Source: Odoribacter lunatus
GTDB taxonomy: Bacteria; Bacteroidota; Bacteroidia; Bacteroidales; Marinifilaceae
Length of the DNA stretch: 64,000 bases
Direction of reading: 5' to 3'
NCBI RefSeq assembly: GCF_943193135.1
Contig: NZ_CALPCZ010000013.1
Span: forward strand, 1 to 64,000
The translations under genes and the position numbers were made by a program. This document shows positions 42,601 through 49,544 of this stretch, piece by piece. Numbering within the stretch: position 1 is the first letter of the stretch; each line of letters starts with the position of its first letter. The notes beneath the pieces are model-generated. The model was given only the letters and a program-made list of their open reading frames with translations, was not told the origin of the DNA and did not search any database.

Positions 42601-42789
42601 CCGGTTCTTTTGGCAGCCTTGACAACCATCCTGGGAATGATACCTTTGGTCAATGATGATATGTTCGGTTCTTTGGCAGTAACGATTATGGGAGGGTTAT
42701 TAGTCGGGACAATCATCACACTGGTCATATTGCCGGTACTATATGCATTATTTTATAAAATCAAAGAAACACATCCCGAAGAAAGATAA
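39658..42789 (+). CDS. RND efflux pump inner-membrane transporter, operon 2
   Basis: 1043 residues, AcrB-like, with twelve membrane helices. It is highly similar to the operon-1 pump from the first residues (NxTEYALxNxALI) to the end (LPVLYALFYKIK). The helix-4 motif is again GMLVDNAIVIVDG, with Asn at the place of AcrB Asp408, and the helix-10 Lys is present (VGMMIKNGVVLVDE). The C-terminus is a few residues longer (ETHPEER). Differences cluster in the periplasmic porter loops (for example 680-800), as expected if substrate range has diverged. It lies 20 bp after the adaptor and 23 bp before the channel gene. Confidence 0.93.
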   Translation: MNLTEYALKNKALIYLFIFVLVVGGIYAFKTMSKLEDPAITVKQAMVVTAYPGASAFQVELEVTDLLEKSIRSMGDLDHVESRSMDDVSEILVELSSTVPLAELQQKWDILRRKVANVQGQLPQGAQPSMVLDDFGDVYGMFYAMTSDGFDYQKMMDYAQLVRRTVLDIDGVSSVDIYGEHQPCVDIDIKEDKMANLGVHPAEIILTLNGQNQTVYSGYYDSGEKRMRVGIGGNFQSLDDIRNLLIKGHEDDNVRLGDVAQINHGYVKPFRESLLYDTIPAIAISIAMEKGGNIIDLGKVVDKKLDELKTEIIPAGIDFKKVFFQPTRVKSAINVFMVNLIESVLIVILIVMLFMGFRSGYIIGVSLVIVVLGSFVVLHMMHGTLQRVSLASFIIAMGMLVDNAIVIVDGIMVDLQRGIKKPQALIDITKRTGWPLLGATTIGILTFLPIYMSPDTTGEYVRDLFIVLAVSLWLSWILALGYAPLQADRVLKVKGKPVSEEELYRRPVYRIYRKTLQFSIDNRWLVVIAVVILSLISVWGFRFIRQGFFPDLSYNQLYIEYQMPYGTNPEKVRTDLAAMERYLMSQPEITAVTTSLGGTPSRYNLVRTVAEPALSYGELIVDFTSPATLKDNLPRLQKYLSEHYPEGYVRMKRYNLMYMNFPIQFMIAGPDPAVLKDLCGQVEQIMREDSSAILVTNNWGPMTPMLNVNYSQQIARRAELSRSDVGLALLAATDGLPVASYYEGEHVLPLYIKSVNAKGERLNWIDNIPVWSLTPSTNGLITEVKELMMGMTSVDDILKNAVGAKSLSQAANGINMKWEVPLVRRYNGQRSISAQCNNAPGFTTTEVRNNLLPKINSLQIPPGYTTKWLGEYLASTQSEQYLFKNVPIAIVLVIAILVALFRDFRKPVMILLCLPIAVIGIVAGMLLADKEFGFVAIVGALGLVGMMIKNGVVLVDEVGIQIKAGKEPFLALLDASSSRLRPVLLAALTTILGMIPLVNDDMFGSLAVTIMGGLLVGTIITLVILPVLYALFYKIKETHPEER

Positions 42790-42812
42790 ACAAGTGTTGA
42801 AAAAATAGAAGT

Positions 42813-44231
42813 ATGAAAAAAATTATATTGATAGGCGGCTTGCTTTATTGCATTGGTGGGGTAAATGCACAGGTCATCTTGAATTTGCCGCAGTGTCGGG
42901 AAATGGCATTGGAAAACAGCAAGCAGACGGCAATTGCCCGAAAACAATTGGAAAAAGCGGAATCCGAAAAAAAAGCCTATCATGCCGGATACTTTCCTCG
43001 TCTGTCAATAACAGGCATGGGATTTTATAATCAGGAAAAATATTCCTATAAATTGAAAGGCGGCTATTTGCCTACCTATGTGCCTGACGAAAACGGGACA
43101 TTGCAGCCTAATATAGTTGTCAATCCTTCTACCGGTCTGCCAGTAGAAGGTGCGGACGGGAAGCCTGTATTCAAAGAATATGCTTTTCTGCCGGACATCG
43201 GGATAAAAGTCGGGATGCGGGGTGTTTATACAGTAGGCGTGCAATTGCAGCAGCCCGTGTATATGGGAGGAAAAGTCCGTACGGCTCATGAGATGTCAAA
43301 AATCGGGGAAACAATGGCGAATGAGAACATCCGGTTGAGTCGCTCCGAGGTCTTTGCTGAGACAGATAAAGCCTATTGGCAACTATTGGGCGTTGAAGAA
43401 CAGGTAAAAGCGGCGGAAGCCTATCGGCAGGCATTGGGAGAATTATTGAAAAACGTCGAGAATGCCCGCAAAGTAGGAATGATAACAGGCAATGACGTAC
43501 TGAAAGTACAGGTGCGTTATAATGAAGCGGATTTACTGGTACAGAAAGCCCGGAACGGATTAGTCTTATCGCAGATGAACCTTTGTCGGATTATCGGGTT
43601 GGATTTACAGACGGATATCGCCATACAGGACAGTTTGTCCGAAACAATCCTGCCGGGCATATTAACCCAATCGGCGAAACTTACCCAGCGTCCCGATTAT
43701 AATCTATTGCAGGAAGAAACCGTATTGAAAGAAAAAGAAATACATCTTGTCCAGGCCGATTTTTTACCGCAAATCGGAGTCACTGCGGGATATGGGTATG
43801 GAGGCGGACTGGAATTGAATGGCGAGCGGGAATCCAAAGCCTCCTTCAACGCCTTGGCTTACGTGGAAATACCTTTGTTCAACTGGGGAGAAGGGCGTAA
43901 CAAATCGAAAGCGGCACGTACCGAGCATGAGATAAGTCGTCTGAATCTTGAAAAATCCGCACAATTGATGGAACTGGAAATCACCTCCGCCCGATTTAAT
44001 ATCCAGGATGCCCAGACACGCATTAAAATGGCAAAAAACGCCCTGTTACAAGCTGAAGAAAACTTGCGAATCAGCAACAACCAATACAAAGTAGGCATGG
44101 AAAGCCTCACCAATCTCTTGGAAGCACAGGCGCAGTGGCAGGAAGCCCAAAGCCAATGGGTAGAAGCCAAAGCCGCACTGAAAATGAGTGAAACCCAATA
44201 CCTCAAAGCCATCGGTCGGTTGGCGGAGTGA
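42813..44231 (+). CDS. Outer-membrane efflux channel (TolC/OMF family), operon 2
   Basis: 472 residues with a signal peptide ending VNAQ. The TolC repeat phrases LNLPQCREMALENSKQTAIARKQLEKAE and ESLTNLLEAQAQWQEAQSQWVEAKAALKMSETQYLKA match the operon-1 channel. It completes the second tripartite pump. It ends 12 bases before the stop codon of the convergent mazF remnant, with no obvious terminator in between. Confidence 0.92.
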   Translation: MKKIILIGGLLYCIGGVNAQVILNLPQCREMALENSKQTAIARKQLEKAESEKKAYHAGYFPRLSITGMGFYNQEKYSYKLKGGYLPTYVPDENGTLQPNIVVNPSTGLPVEGADGKPVFKEYAFLPDIGIKVGMRGVYTVGVQLQQPVYMGGKVRTAHEMSKIGETMANENIRLSRSEVFAETDKAYWQLLGVEEQVKAAEAYRQALGELLKNVENARKVGMITGNDVLKVQVRYNEADLLVQKARNGLVLSQMNLCRIIGLDLQTDIAIQDSLSETILPGILTQSAKLTQRPDYNLLQEETVLKEKEIHLVQADFLPQIGVTAGYGYGGGLELNGERESKASFNALAYVEIPLFNWGEGRNKSKAARTEHEISRLNLEKSAQLMELEITSARFNIQDAQTRIKMAKNALLQAEENLRISNNQYKVGMESLTNLLEAQAQWQEAQSQWVEAKAALKMSETQYLKAIGRLAE

Positions 44232-44243
44232 GATACTGGGACA

Positions 44244-44543
44244 TTATAAACAAAACATCTGATTGAATATTTGTTGTAATTCCGCTATTTCGTGGCTGTT
44301 TAATGTACCCATCGCTTTTTTTAAACGTTTTTTGTCTACCGTTCGTATTTGGTCGGCAGCAATCTCTCCGTCTCTTCCGGCAATGGAGCAACCTACCCTG
44401 AAAGATACATTCCGGATAGTTGAAGTGATGGGTGCTATGATAACAGTTTTCAAATGGTTATTTAGGCTTGTAGGACTGACAATCACACACGGACGGGTTT
44501 TTGTAATTTCTCCTCCTTGAGTAGGATCTAAACCAAGAGATAG
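44244..44543 (-). pseudogene. mazF: MazF/PemK-type toxin remnant, 5'-truncated
   Basis: On the minus strand the frame LGLDPTQGGEITKTRPCVIVSP, then VIIAPITSTIRN, then ADQIRTVDKKRL is a clear MazF/PemK-fold endoribonuclease sequence. It includes the conserved KTRP and the C-terminal helix. The expected N-terminal strand (about ten residues before L-D-P-T) is missing: a TAG at 44544-44546 lies directly upstream in frame, and there is no ATG until GTG/Val inside the fold. No MazE-type antitoxin is visible. A start inside the protein would remove the catalytic Arg region, so I call it a remnant. A single sequencing error near 44540 is the alternative. Confidence 0.7.
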
Positions 44544-44625
44544 CTACATTATAGGCAAAATTTATTGGTTGTTGTCAGTTTTGATTTTTTGTGCTTAGGG
44601 TATTTTATTGTATATTTAAAAAAAT

Positions 44626-44633
44626 TATATTTG
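44626..44633 (+). promoter_or_regulatory. -7 box (TATATTTG) upstream of the structured RNA candidate
   Basis: Exact TAnnTTTG with a TTG at 44608-44610. The predicted start is near 44640, with no ORF for the next 300 bases except the structured region, so it may drive an RNA or a long leader. Confidence 0.55.
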
Positions 44634-44781
44634 TCAAACCTATTCGGCTCTATATAAGTTGAAGAGGTAGACATATTGTAAAGACGTTTTCAAACGTATT
44701 CTTCCGGATTCAAACTTCGCAAACTTGTATCTATTTGGGAAGATTATGCGATGAGTAGCGTCTACGTTGATGATTATGTGT

Positions 44782-44912
44782 CATTACGTCTTTTGACGTG
44801 ATGTCTGTATACGTCATCTGGACGTGGGTAAACTTTATCGCTTATTCTCAAATAGAGGTATGCGAAGACCTGAATCCAGAATAAGTGCGAACAGACACCC
44901 ACGTCTTTTTTT
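44782..44912 (+). ncRNA. Structured RNA candidate ending in a strong terminator
   Basis: A hairpin CATTACGTC/GACGTGATG (44782-44803) is followed by a nested structure. The outer stem is GACGTGGGT (44821-44829) with ACCCACGTC (44897-44905), the inner stem CGCTTATTCT (44839-44848) with AGAATAAGTGCG (44878-44889), and a small apical AGGT/ACCT hairpin. Seven T follow the outer stem (44906-44912). The upstream -7 box at 44626 would give an RNA of about 270 bases. It ends 47 bases before the DUF2971 start, so it could be an independent small RNA or a leader attenuator of that operon. No known riboswitch core is recognised. The rest of 44550-44780 shows no gene. Confidence 0.5.
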
Positions 44913-44959
44913 GTTTTTGCCATTCTGGGGTTGTCTACGGCATTTAATAGATAATAAAA

Positions 44960-45727
44960 ATGAATTGTAACAACTGCCTATTGGATCATGGTATTCCTTT
45001 TTTTGAAGCTTCTTTAAAAGAAGAAAATAACTTCTCATTTGAAGGGAAAAATATTCTCATAAATCAAAATCTTTCATATGATACGAAAATATACCGTATC
45101 ATATCGTTCATTGATTTAATTCGTATTCTTGAAGGAAGACTAAGGCTGACGAAACGTGGTTCTTTTTCTGATTGCCATGAAAGAGGTGAATATGTTGCGG
45201 AGGAAATAAAGGTTTCTCAAAAGGAAACTTTGGGTAGAGAAAGGATAGAACTTGTCCGTAAAAAGAAGAAAAGATTTGAAACCTCTATGCAATTATATGC
45301 ATCGTGTTGGACCTTGGAGAAGAAAGAGATCTTTCCAATGTGGCGTGCTTATGCAATAGATAAGTTCAGTGTAAGAATTCAGACAACAATTGGAGATTTG
45401 TTGTCTTCTATCCGTTTGGAATCGTCACAAAAGATGTTTTGTTCCCCAATGGTGTATGGCGAAGAAAAAAATAGAACAAAGGCATTTGATATATTGTTTT
45501 ATAAAACAGAAGAATATAAGATTGAAAATGAATTTAGATTGTATTTGTCGGCAGATAGTTGTTCGGAAATATTTTATCTGCCTATAAATTGGGAGGCATG
45601 TATAGAAGATATCATGTTTTCGCCGTTTATTGAACCTGATATTGCTAATTATATAGCATCGTGTTTGCTTTTAAAGCATCCTTCTCTTCAGTTTAAACTA
45701 TCACCTTCACAAATTATTGAATATTAA
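44960..45727 (+). CDS. DUF2971-like protein
   Basis: A 255-residue soluble protein. The features are an N-terminal Cys-x-x-Cys (CNNC), the phrase IYRIISFIDLIRILEGRLRLT, then SCWTLEKKEIFPMWRAYA, and near the end FYKTEEYKIENEFRLYL with a final EDIMFSPF. This order is that of the DUF2971 family, whose function is unknown and which often occurs in defence or mobile islands. It is strongly AT-rich compared with the efflux operons. It ends five bases before the start of the trypsin-like protease, so the two are probably one operon. It follows the structured RNA candidate and its terminator. Confidence 0.7.
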   Translation: MNCNNCLLDHGIPFFEASLKEENNFSFEGKNILINQNLSYDTKIYRIISFIDLIRILEGRLRLTKRGSFSDCHERGEYVAEEIKVSQKETLGRERIELVRKKKKRFETSMQLYASCWTLEKKEIFPMWRAYAIDKFSVRIQTTIGDLLSSIRLESSQKMFCSPMVYGEEKNRTKAFDILFYKTEEYKIENEFRLYLSADSCSEIFYLPINWEACIEDIMFSPFIEPDIANYIASCLLLKHPSLQFKLSPSQIIEY

Positions 45728-45731
45728 AATC

Positions 45732-47633
45732 ATGAGGAAATTTATTTGTCTTTTTTTGTTGGGATCCATTTGGCAAGTTGCTTTATGTCAACTTGGACGT
45801 GGTGTAGCGACAGAAAAGCCCTTGGTAAGAGATCAAAATAATAGAGGAATTATCCAAAGTGTGTATATATATAATGGTGTAACATTCGTTGATATTAACT
45901 TTTATTATGAATATATAAGAAGGAATAATGTATCTATAGCTTCCTCAATACGGCTTTGTTATTTTCATCCTAAAACTAGTAAGTATGAATGTTTGCCTGC
46001 CGTAAAATTAACGAGAGGAGAGGAAGATCTTGATTCAGAATTCAATAAGGAATATACTAGATATGATTTTGGAAAACTCCCGGCAACTACAGAATTTGAC
46101 ATTATGTTTGAGGGTATGCCAGCTTCAGGGGTAAAAACTTTATATCTTGAAGAACCTGTAAAATACGGTTTTTACTGGAAAAATATAAAAATAAACCCGA
46201 TATACACTTATCAACCGAAAACAATAGGAGGAGAGGGTGATGTAGAGGAAAGAATTTATGAGCTTATAGTTAAAACCAATAATCCTATGCGGGGAATATA
46301 TGAGGAGGTGGATGATGATGATCCAATTCAACTTGCATTCCTTGAAGATGAAGATGGGTCAATATGCCTTGTGTATTATGATGGTCTGGATGATTGGGAG
46401 GTTGGTGAAGTTAAAGCTGAATTGCGTCAAACAGTCTCTCCTTATGTTTATAAAGCGGATTGGTATACGGATTTTAAGCAAAAAGTAGATGCTGTCGTTA
46501 CATATGATAAGGGGGTAATGGAAGTAACCATAGGTGATAAAACGTATACCTATGTAAAAATGAAAGACCAATTTGGTGATATTCCTGTTGGCAAAACTGA
46601 TGAAGAACAATGGTCAGGAACTGGGTTTGCACTTAATAATGGTTATATTGCAACAAACTATCATGTGGTGGAGAATGCAAAATCGTTGAAAGTTCGGGGA
46701 ATTAAAGGTGATTTTAATATAGAATATAATGCCACGGTTGTTTCAACGGATAAATTAAATGATCTTGCCATTATAAAGATTGCTGACGATAGATTTAGCG
46801 GTTTTGGGACAATACCTTATCGTGTAAAGACATCAATCTCTGAAGTGGGTGAAGATATATTTGTATTGGGCTATCCTCTTACGACAGTAATGGGGGATGA
46901 AATTAAATTAACGACGGGAGTAATAAGTTCCAAAACAGGTTTTCAAGGAGATGTTTCATTATATCAAATTTCGGCGCCTGTTCAGCCTGGAAATAGCGGA
47001 GGGCCTTTATTTGATGGGAATGGAAATTTGATAGGTATCGTTAATTCTAAATTTAATGGAGCAGAAAATGTCGGTTATGCAATAAAAACGTCATATCTTA
47101 ATAATCTTGTAGAGAGTACTTCTTCTGTAAAATTATTACCAACAAATAATGCTGTTTCAGGCATGACGTTGAGTAATAAGGTTAAAAGTTTGAAGAATTT
47201 TGTATTCATGATAACATGTTCTAATAATGTTTCTAATAATCAGACATCCCATTATGATAATATTTCATCAACAACAATTTTAGGTCCTCCATCGGTGCGA
47301 AGTAGTACGACAGAAAGAACAAAAATTGAAAGTGTGATATTAACAAAGGATTACACAGCCGTTGAAATGGTAACAAATAATCATAGTGATGATGAATACT
47401 TTGAATGGTGTAGTATTGATAAAGGTACTTGTTTGATTGTTAATGGGAAACGTTATATAATGACGAGAGCGGAGGGAATTAAAGTTGCTCCGGCTAAAAC
47501 ATACTTTTCGTATGCTGGTCAAAATTTAACTTTTACTTTATATTTTCCACCAATACCTGCTTCTGCAACTTCAATGGATTTAATAGAGTCAGAAGATAGT
47601 GATTGGAAATTTTATGGAATTAAAATAAAGTGA
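45732..47633 (+). CDS. Secreted trypsin-like serine protease (S1C/HtrA-type catalytic domain)
   Basis: About 633 residues with a signal peptide (FLLGSIWQVALCQ). Residues about 1-280 are a beta-rich region of unknown family. The trypsin-fold domain spans about 290-460, with catalytic His in IATNYHVVENA (about 311), Asp in LNDLAIIKI (about 343) and Ser in QPGNSGGPLFD (about 421). There is no PDZ domain; the C-terminal 150 residues look beta-rich. I use the ATG at 45732 rather than the TTG at 45717 that overlaps the previous gene. It is AT-rich like its DUF2971 partner. A cell-envelope protease is certain in type; its substrate is unknown. Confidence 0.82.
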   Translation: MRKFICLFLLGSIWQVALCQLGRGVATEKPLVRDQNNRGIIQSVYIYNGVTFVDINFYYEYIRRNNVSIASSIRLCYFHPKTSKYECLPAVKLTRGEEDLDSEFNKEYTRYDFGKLPATTEFDIMFEGMPASGVKTLYLEEPVKYGFYWKNIKINPIYTYQPKTIGGEGDVEERIYELIVKTNNPMRGIYEEVDDDDPIQLAFLEDEDGSICLVYYDGLDDWEVGEVKAELRQTVSPYVYKADWYTDFKQKVDAVVTYDKGVMEVTIGDKTYTYVKMKDQFGDIPVGKTDEEQWSGTGFALNNGYIATNYHVVENAKSLKVRGIKGDFNIEYNATVVSTDKLNDLAIIKIADDRFSGFGTIPYRVKTSISEVGEDIFVLGYPLTTVMGDEIKLTTGVISSKTGFQGDVSLYQISAPVQPGNSGGPLFDGNGNLIGIVNSKFNGAENVGYAIKTSYLNNLVESTSSVKLLPTNNAVSGMTLSNKVKSLKNFVFMITCSNNVSNNQTSHYDNISSTTILGPPSVRSSTTERTKIESVILTKDYTAVEMVTNNHSDDEYFEWCSIDKGTCLIVNGKRYIMTRAEGIKVAPAKTYFSYAGQNLTFTLYFPPIPASATSMDLIESEDSDWKFYGIKIK

Positions 47634-47750
47634 AAGCATAGAAGAGTTGATAAGAAATATATTTTATATGTTGATTTTGCAGCTTTATCGTTGTATGGTG
47701 TATTTGTTTGAAATAGGGGTGAACTTCGTACAATTTCCGTAGTATTTGGG

Positions 47751-47893
47751 GGGTATCTCCGGGATATCTCCGCCTTTTAGCTATACTTGGGCTATGGTTG
47801 CTCTATGGTTGGACTATCTGAGCATAGGGAAAACATAGCTAAAACATAGGTATAATATAGCTAAAAGCTGGAGATGATACGGAGATTGTACCC
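47751..47893. repeat. Long palindromic element between convergent genes
   Basis: ATCTCCGCCTTTTAGCTATA (47766-47785) is complementary to 47856-47875 at 18 of 20 positions, and the outer flanks (GGGTATCTCCG against CGGAGATTGTACCC) extend the pairing. The interior holds several CTATG/CATAG words (GCTATGGTTG, CTCTATGG, GCATAGGG, ACATAGCT, ACATAGG). The whole is about 143 bp with no ORF, in the 293-base gap between two convergent stop codons. It looks like a MITE or REP-like repeat; it could also serve as a two-way terminator. Confidence 0.6.
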
Positions 47894-47926
47894 GGTTTCT
47901 GTGGAGATTGTGTTGCTTTGTGAATT

Positions 47927-48913
47927 TTATACGGCAAGCAAAGAGAATGCCGTGCAAAATTCAATGGGCAGGGAGGTGCCTACAAATTGCTTCCATGCTT
48001 TTTCTTTGTGGCTGATGGCGGAGATTTCAGAGGCTGATGTTTCTTTAAAACGTTTGGCGATTGTCTCCAATGTTACCAGTTCTTTATCGGAAAATACGGA
48101 TAAATCGGGTTTTTCAGTTGAAGTGAGGAATGTGCCGCCTGCACCTGATTCAAATTCTACCAAATCTTGTTCAATGCAGTCAAGTAGGCTATATCCCCGA
48201 TCCCAACGGATAGGAACCGGACCGTATTGAATGGCACGATATGTCATGCCTGTTATCGCCTGCCCGTGTTGGCGGTAATTAAGAAAGTCTGTATAGAAAA
48301 GCAGTTTGTTCATCTTGGTGTTAAATACTCCGTTACATTTTTCAATGAAATAGAGTATGACGTTTTGCAATTTTTGTATGGATTGCAACGCGAAACCGTT
48401 GTCTGCACATCGTTCTGTTTGCCCGAAAATCAGATTTTGTCGGACATCCGTATTGTCATATTGATTTTTGACAGATTCGATTTTGTTGATGATTTTGTCA
48501 TATTCTTTCTCGGTCAGTTGTTGTCGGGAATTTTTTACAAGTGTTTCAAAAACATGAGGGTTCATGCACGCTTTCAGTATTTTGCCGTTGCTTTCTGCCG
48601 GAACATATCCTTCTTCGTATTGACGGTATTGATTATCGCCGAATCCCAAAATGGCAGACATTTTTAATGCGGATAAGCCGTACGTTTCTCTTAAAGCAAT
48701 GATTTCATCCACAAACGGAATGGAGTGCTTCACCCGGTATTGGTTGTATACTTGGGTGATGTTGGCTTCGTCCATTTCGGTGGTGGTGAATTGTTCGTGT
48801 GTTTGGTCGTCTTCGTAAAACTGGGCGATATAGGAATATTTTTCTTTGCGGTACGTCAATTCACGTTTTTCGTATTTTAATGTGGCGTGGCCGCCGGTAA
48901 ACGGACTTATCAT
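47927..48913 (-). CDS. Antitoxin with MqsA-like HTH and Panacea (SocA/DUF4065) domain
   Basis: A 328-residue protein. Residues 1-60 are a short beta region lacking the zinc-binding Cys of MqsA. Residues about 60-105 (YRVKHSIPFVDEIIALRETYGLSALKMSAILGFGDNQYRQYEEG) are the MqsA-type helix-turn-helix. Residues about 180-328 (MNKLLFYTDFLNYRQHGQAITGMTYRAIQYGPVP) form the Panacea domain, known as a promiscuous antitoxin scaffold. Its start overlaps the toxin stop by four bases. The HTH and the 24-bp palindrome upstream point to autoregulation. Toxin-first order is typical for mqsRA-like operons. Confidence 0.85.
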   Translation of the reverse strand: MISPFTGGHATLKYEKRELTYRKEKYSYIAQFYEDDQTHEQFTTTEMDEANITQVYNQYRVKHSIPFVDEIIALRETYGLSALKMSAILGFGDNQYRQYEEGYVPAESNGKILKACMNPHVFETLVKNSRQQLTEKEYDKIINKIESVKNQYDNTDVRQNLIFGQTERCADNGFALQSIQKLQNVILYFIEKCNGVFNTKMNKLLFYTDFLNYRQHGQAITGMTYRAIQYGPVPIRWDRGYSLLDCIEQDLVEFESGAGGTFLTSTEKPDLSVFSDKELVTLETIAKRFKETSASEISAISHKEKAWKQFVGTSLPIEFCTAFSLLAV

Positions 48914-49293
48914 AGCTTATCTCCTTTTTTGCTTTTTGTTTTGTCTTTTTTATACGGATATTGCATCGGATGTTCTGCAATATGAAAGGATATGCATATT
49001 GTGGAACAATTAGGGTGGCCTAGTGAAATTTTGATATATATTTCATGTTTTTGTACATCTTTTCCAAATACCCATATCCCATTTATTTTATTTAGAGTAT
49101 CAACGATAGGGCCTTCGCTGTAATCTTCCACTGTAATTTCTTTGATTGTCTTGATGCGTGCCGAGGGTGGCATATCAAGTAATGCCAATGTGGACAAATT
49201 TTTACCGCGGTCATCACGAAATACAATATTATATATCTCTAGCTTTTGATGAAATTGTTTGAGAAATAATGCAACTTCTTCTTTAGAGGCCAT
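48910..49293 (-). CDS. MqsR-like toxin
   Basis: A 127-residue protein. The core (LKEIT-like helix, DYSEGPIVDTL, WVFGKDV, EIYIKISLG, TICISFHIAEHP) follows the MqsR order of a helix, a D-(Y/F)-x-x-(G/S)-P/M segment, WxxVY, VYLKI and VSF. MqsR enzymes are RelE-fold mRNA interferases. The C-terminal tail HPMQYPYKK is Lys-rich and probably exposed. It is first in the operon, behind a consensus -7 box at 49314-49321 and next to operator-like palindromes. The partner with HTH and Panacea domains overlaps it by ATGA. Assignment rests on pattern reading, so a related RelE-like family is possible. Confidence 0.7.
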   Translation of the reverse strand: MASKEEVALFLKQFHQKLEIYNIVFRDDRGKNLSTLALLDMPPSARIKTIKEITVEDYSEGPIVDTLNKINGIWVFGKDVQKHEIYIKISLGHPNCSTICISFHIAEHPMQYPYKKDKTKSKKGDKL

Positions 49294-49313
49294 CGTGATG
49301 TCTTTTCTTTATA

Positions 49314-49321
49314 CAAAAGTA
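49314..49321 (-). promoter_or_regulatory. -7 box (TACTTTTG) of the toxin-antitoxin operon
   Basis: Exact TAnnTTTG on the minus strand. The start is predicted near 49307, 14 bases before the toxin ATG. Confidence 0.65.
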
Positions 49322-49356
49322 ATATTTAAAATTGAATTTTAATCTGTTTTTATGAG

Positions 49357-49380
49357 AAATTCAACTTTAAAGTTGAATTT
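49357..49380. promoter_or_regulatory. Perfect 24-bp palindrome, probable antitoxin operator
   Basis: The half AAATTCAACTTT and its exact complement meet at 49368/49369. A related partial copy (AAAATTGAATTTTAA) covers the -33 region around 49329-49343, so binding by the antitoxin HTH would block the promoter. Confidence 0.6.
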
Positions 49381-49500
49381 TTGAATTGAATTATTTGAGT
49401 GCCTGGGGTATTTTTTTAGTTTGTGAATGCAAAGTAAAAATTGGGGTTTTAAAAAAGATACTCTTTTTTATTCGGAATTGATAGGTTTACAATTTTACTG

Positions 49501-49541
49501 CGAAAAAACAACGCCCGAAATTTTATTTTCGGGCGTTGTTG
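49501..49541 (-). terminator. Terminator of the tricorn-like protease gene
   Basis: A 14-bp stem AACAACGCCCGAAA / TTTCGGGCGTTGTT with six T on the minus-strand 3' side, directly after the stop at 49545. Confidence 0.9.
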
Positions 49542-49544
49542 TGT

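Noticed and set aside
44835-45038. 67-codon minus-strand frame over the structured RNA
   Set aside because: Its sequence comes from the hairpin arms and the DUF2971 start, and it has no promoter or ribosome-site support.
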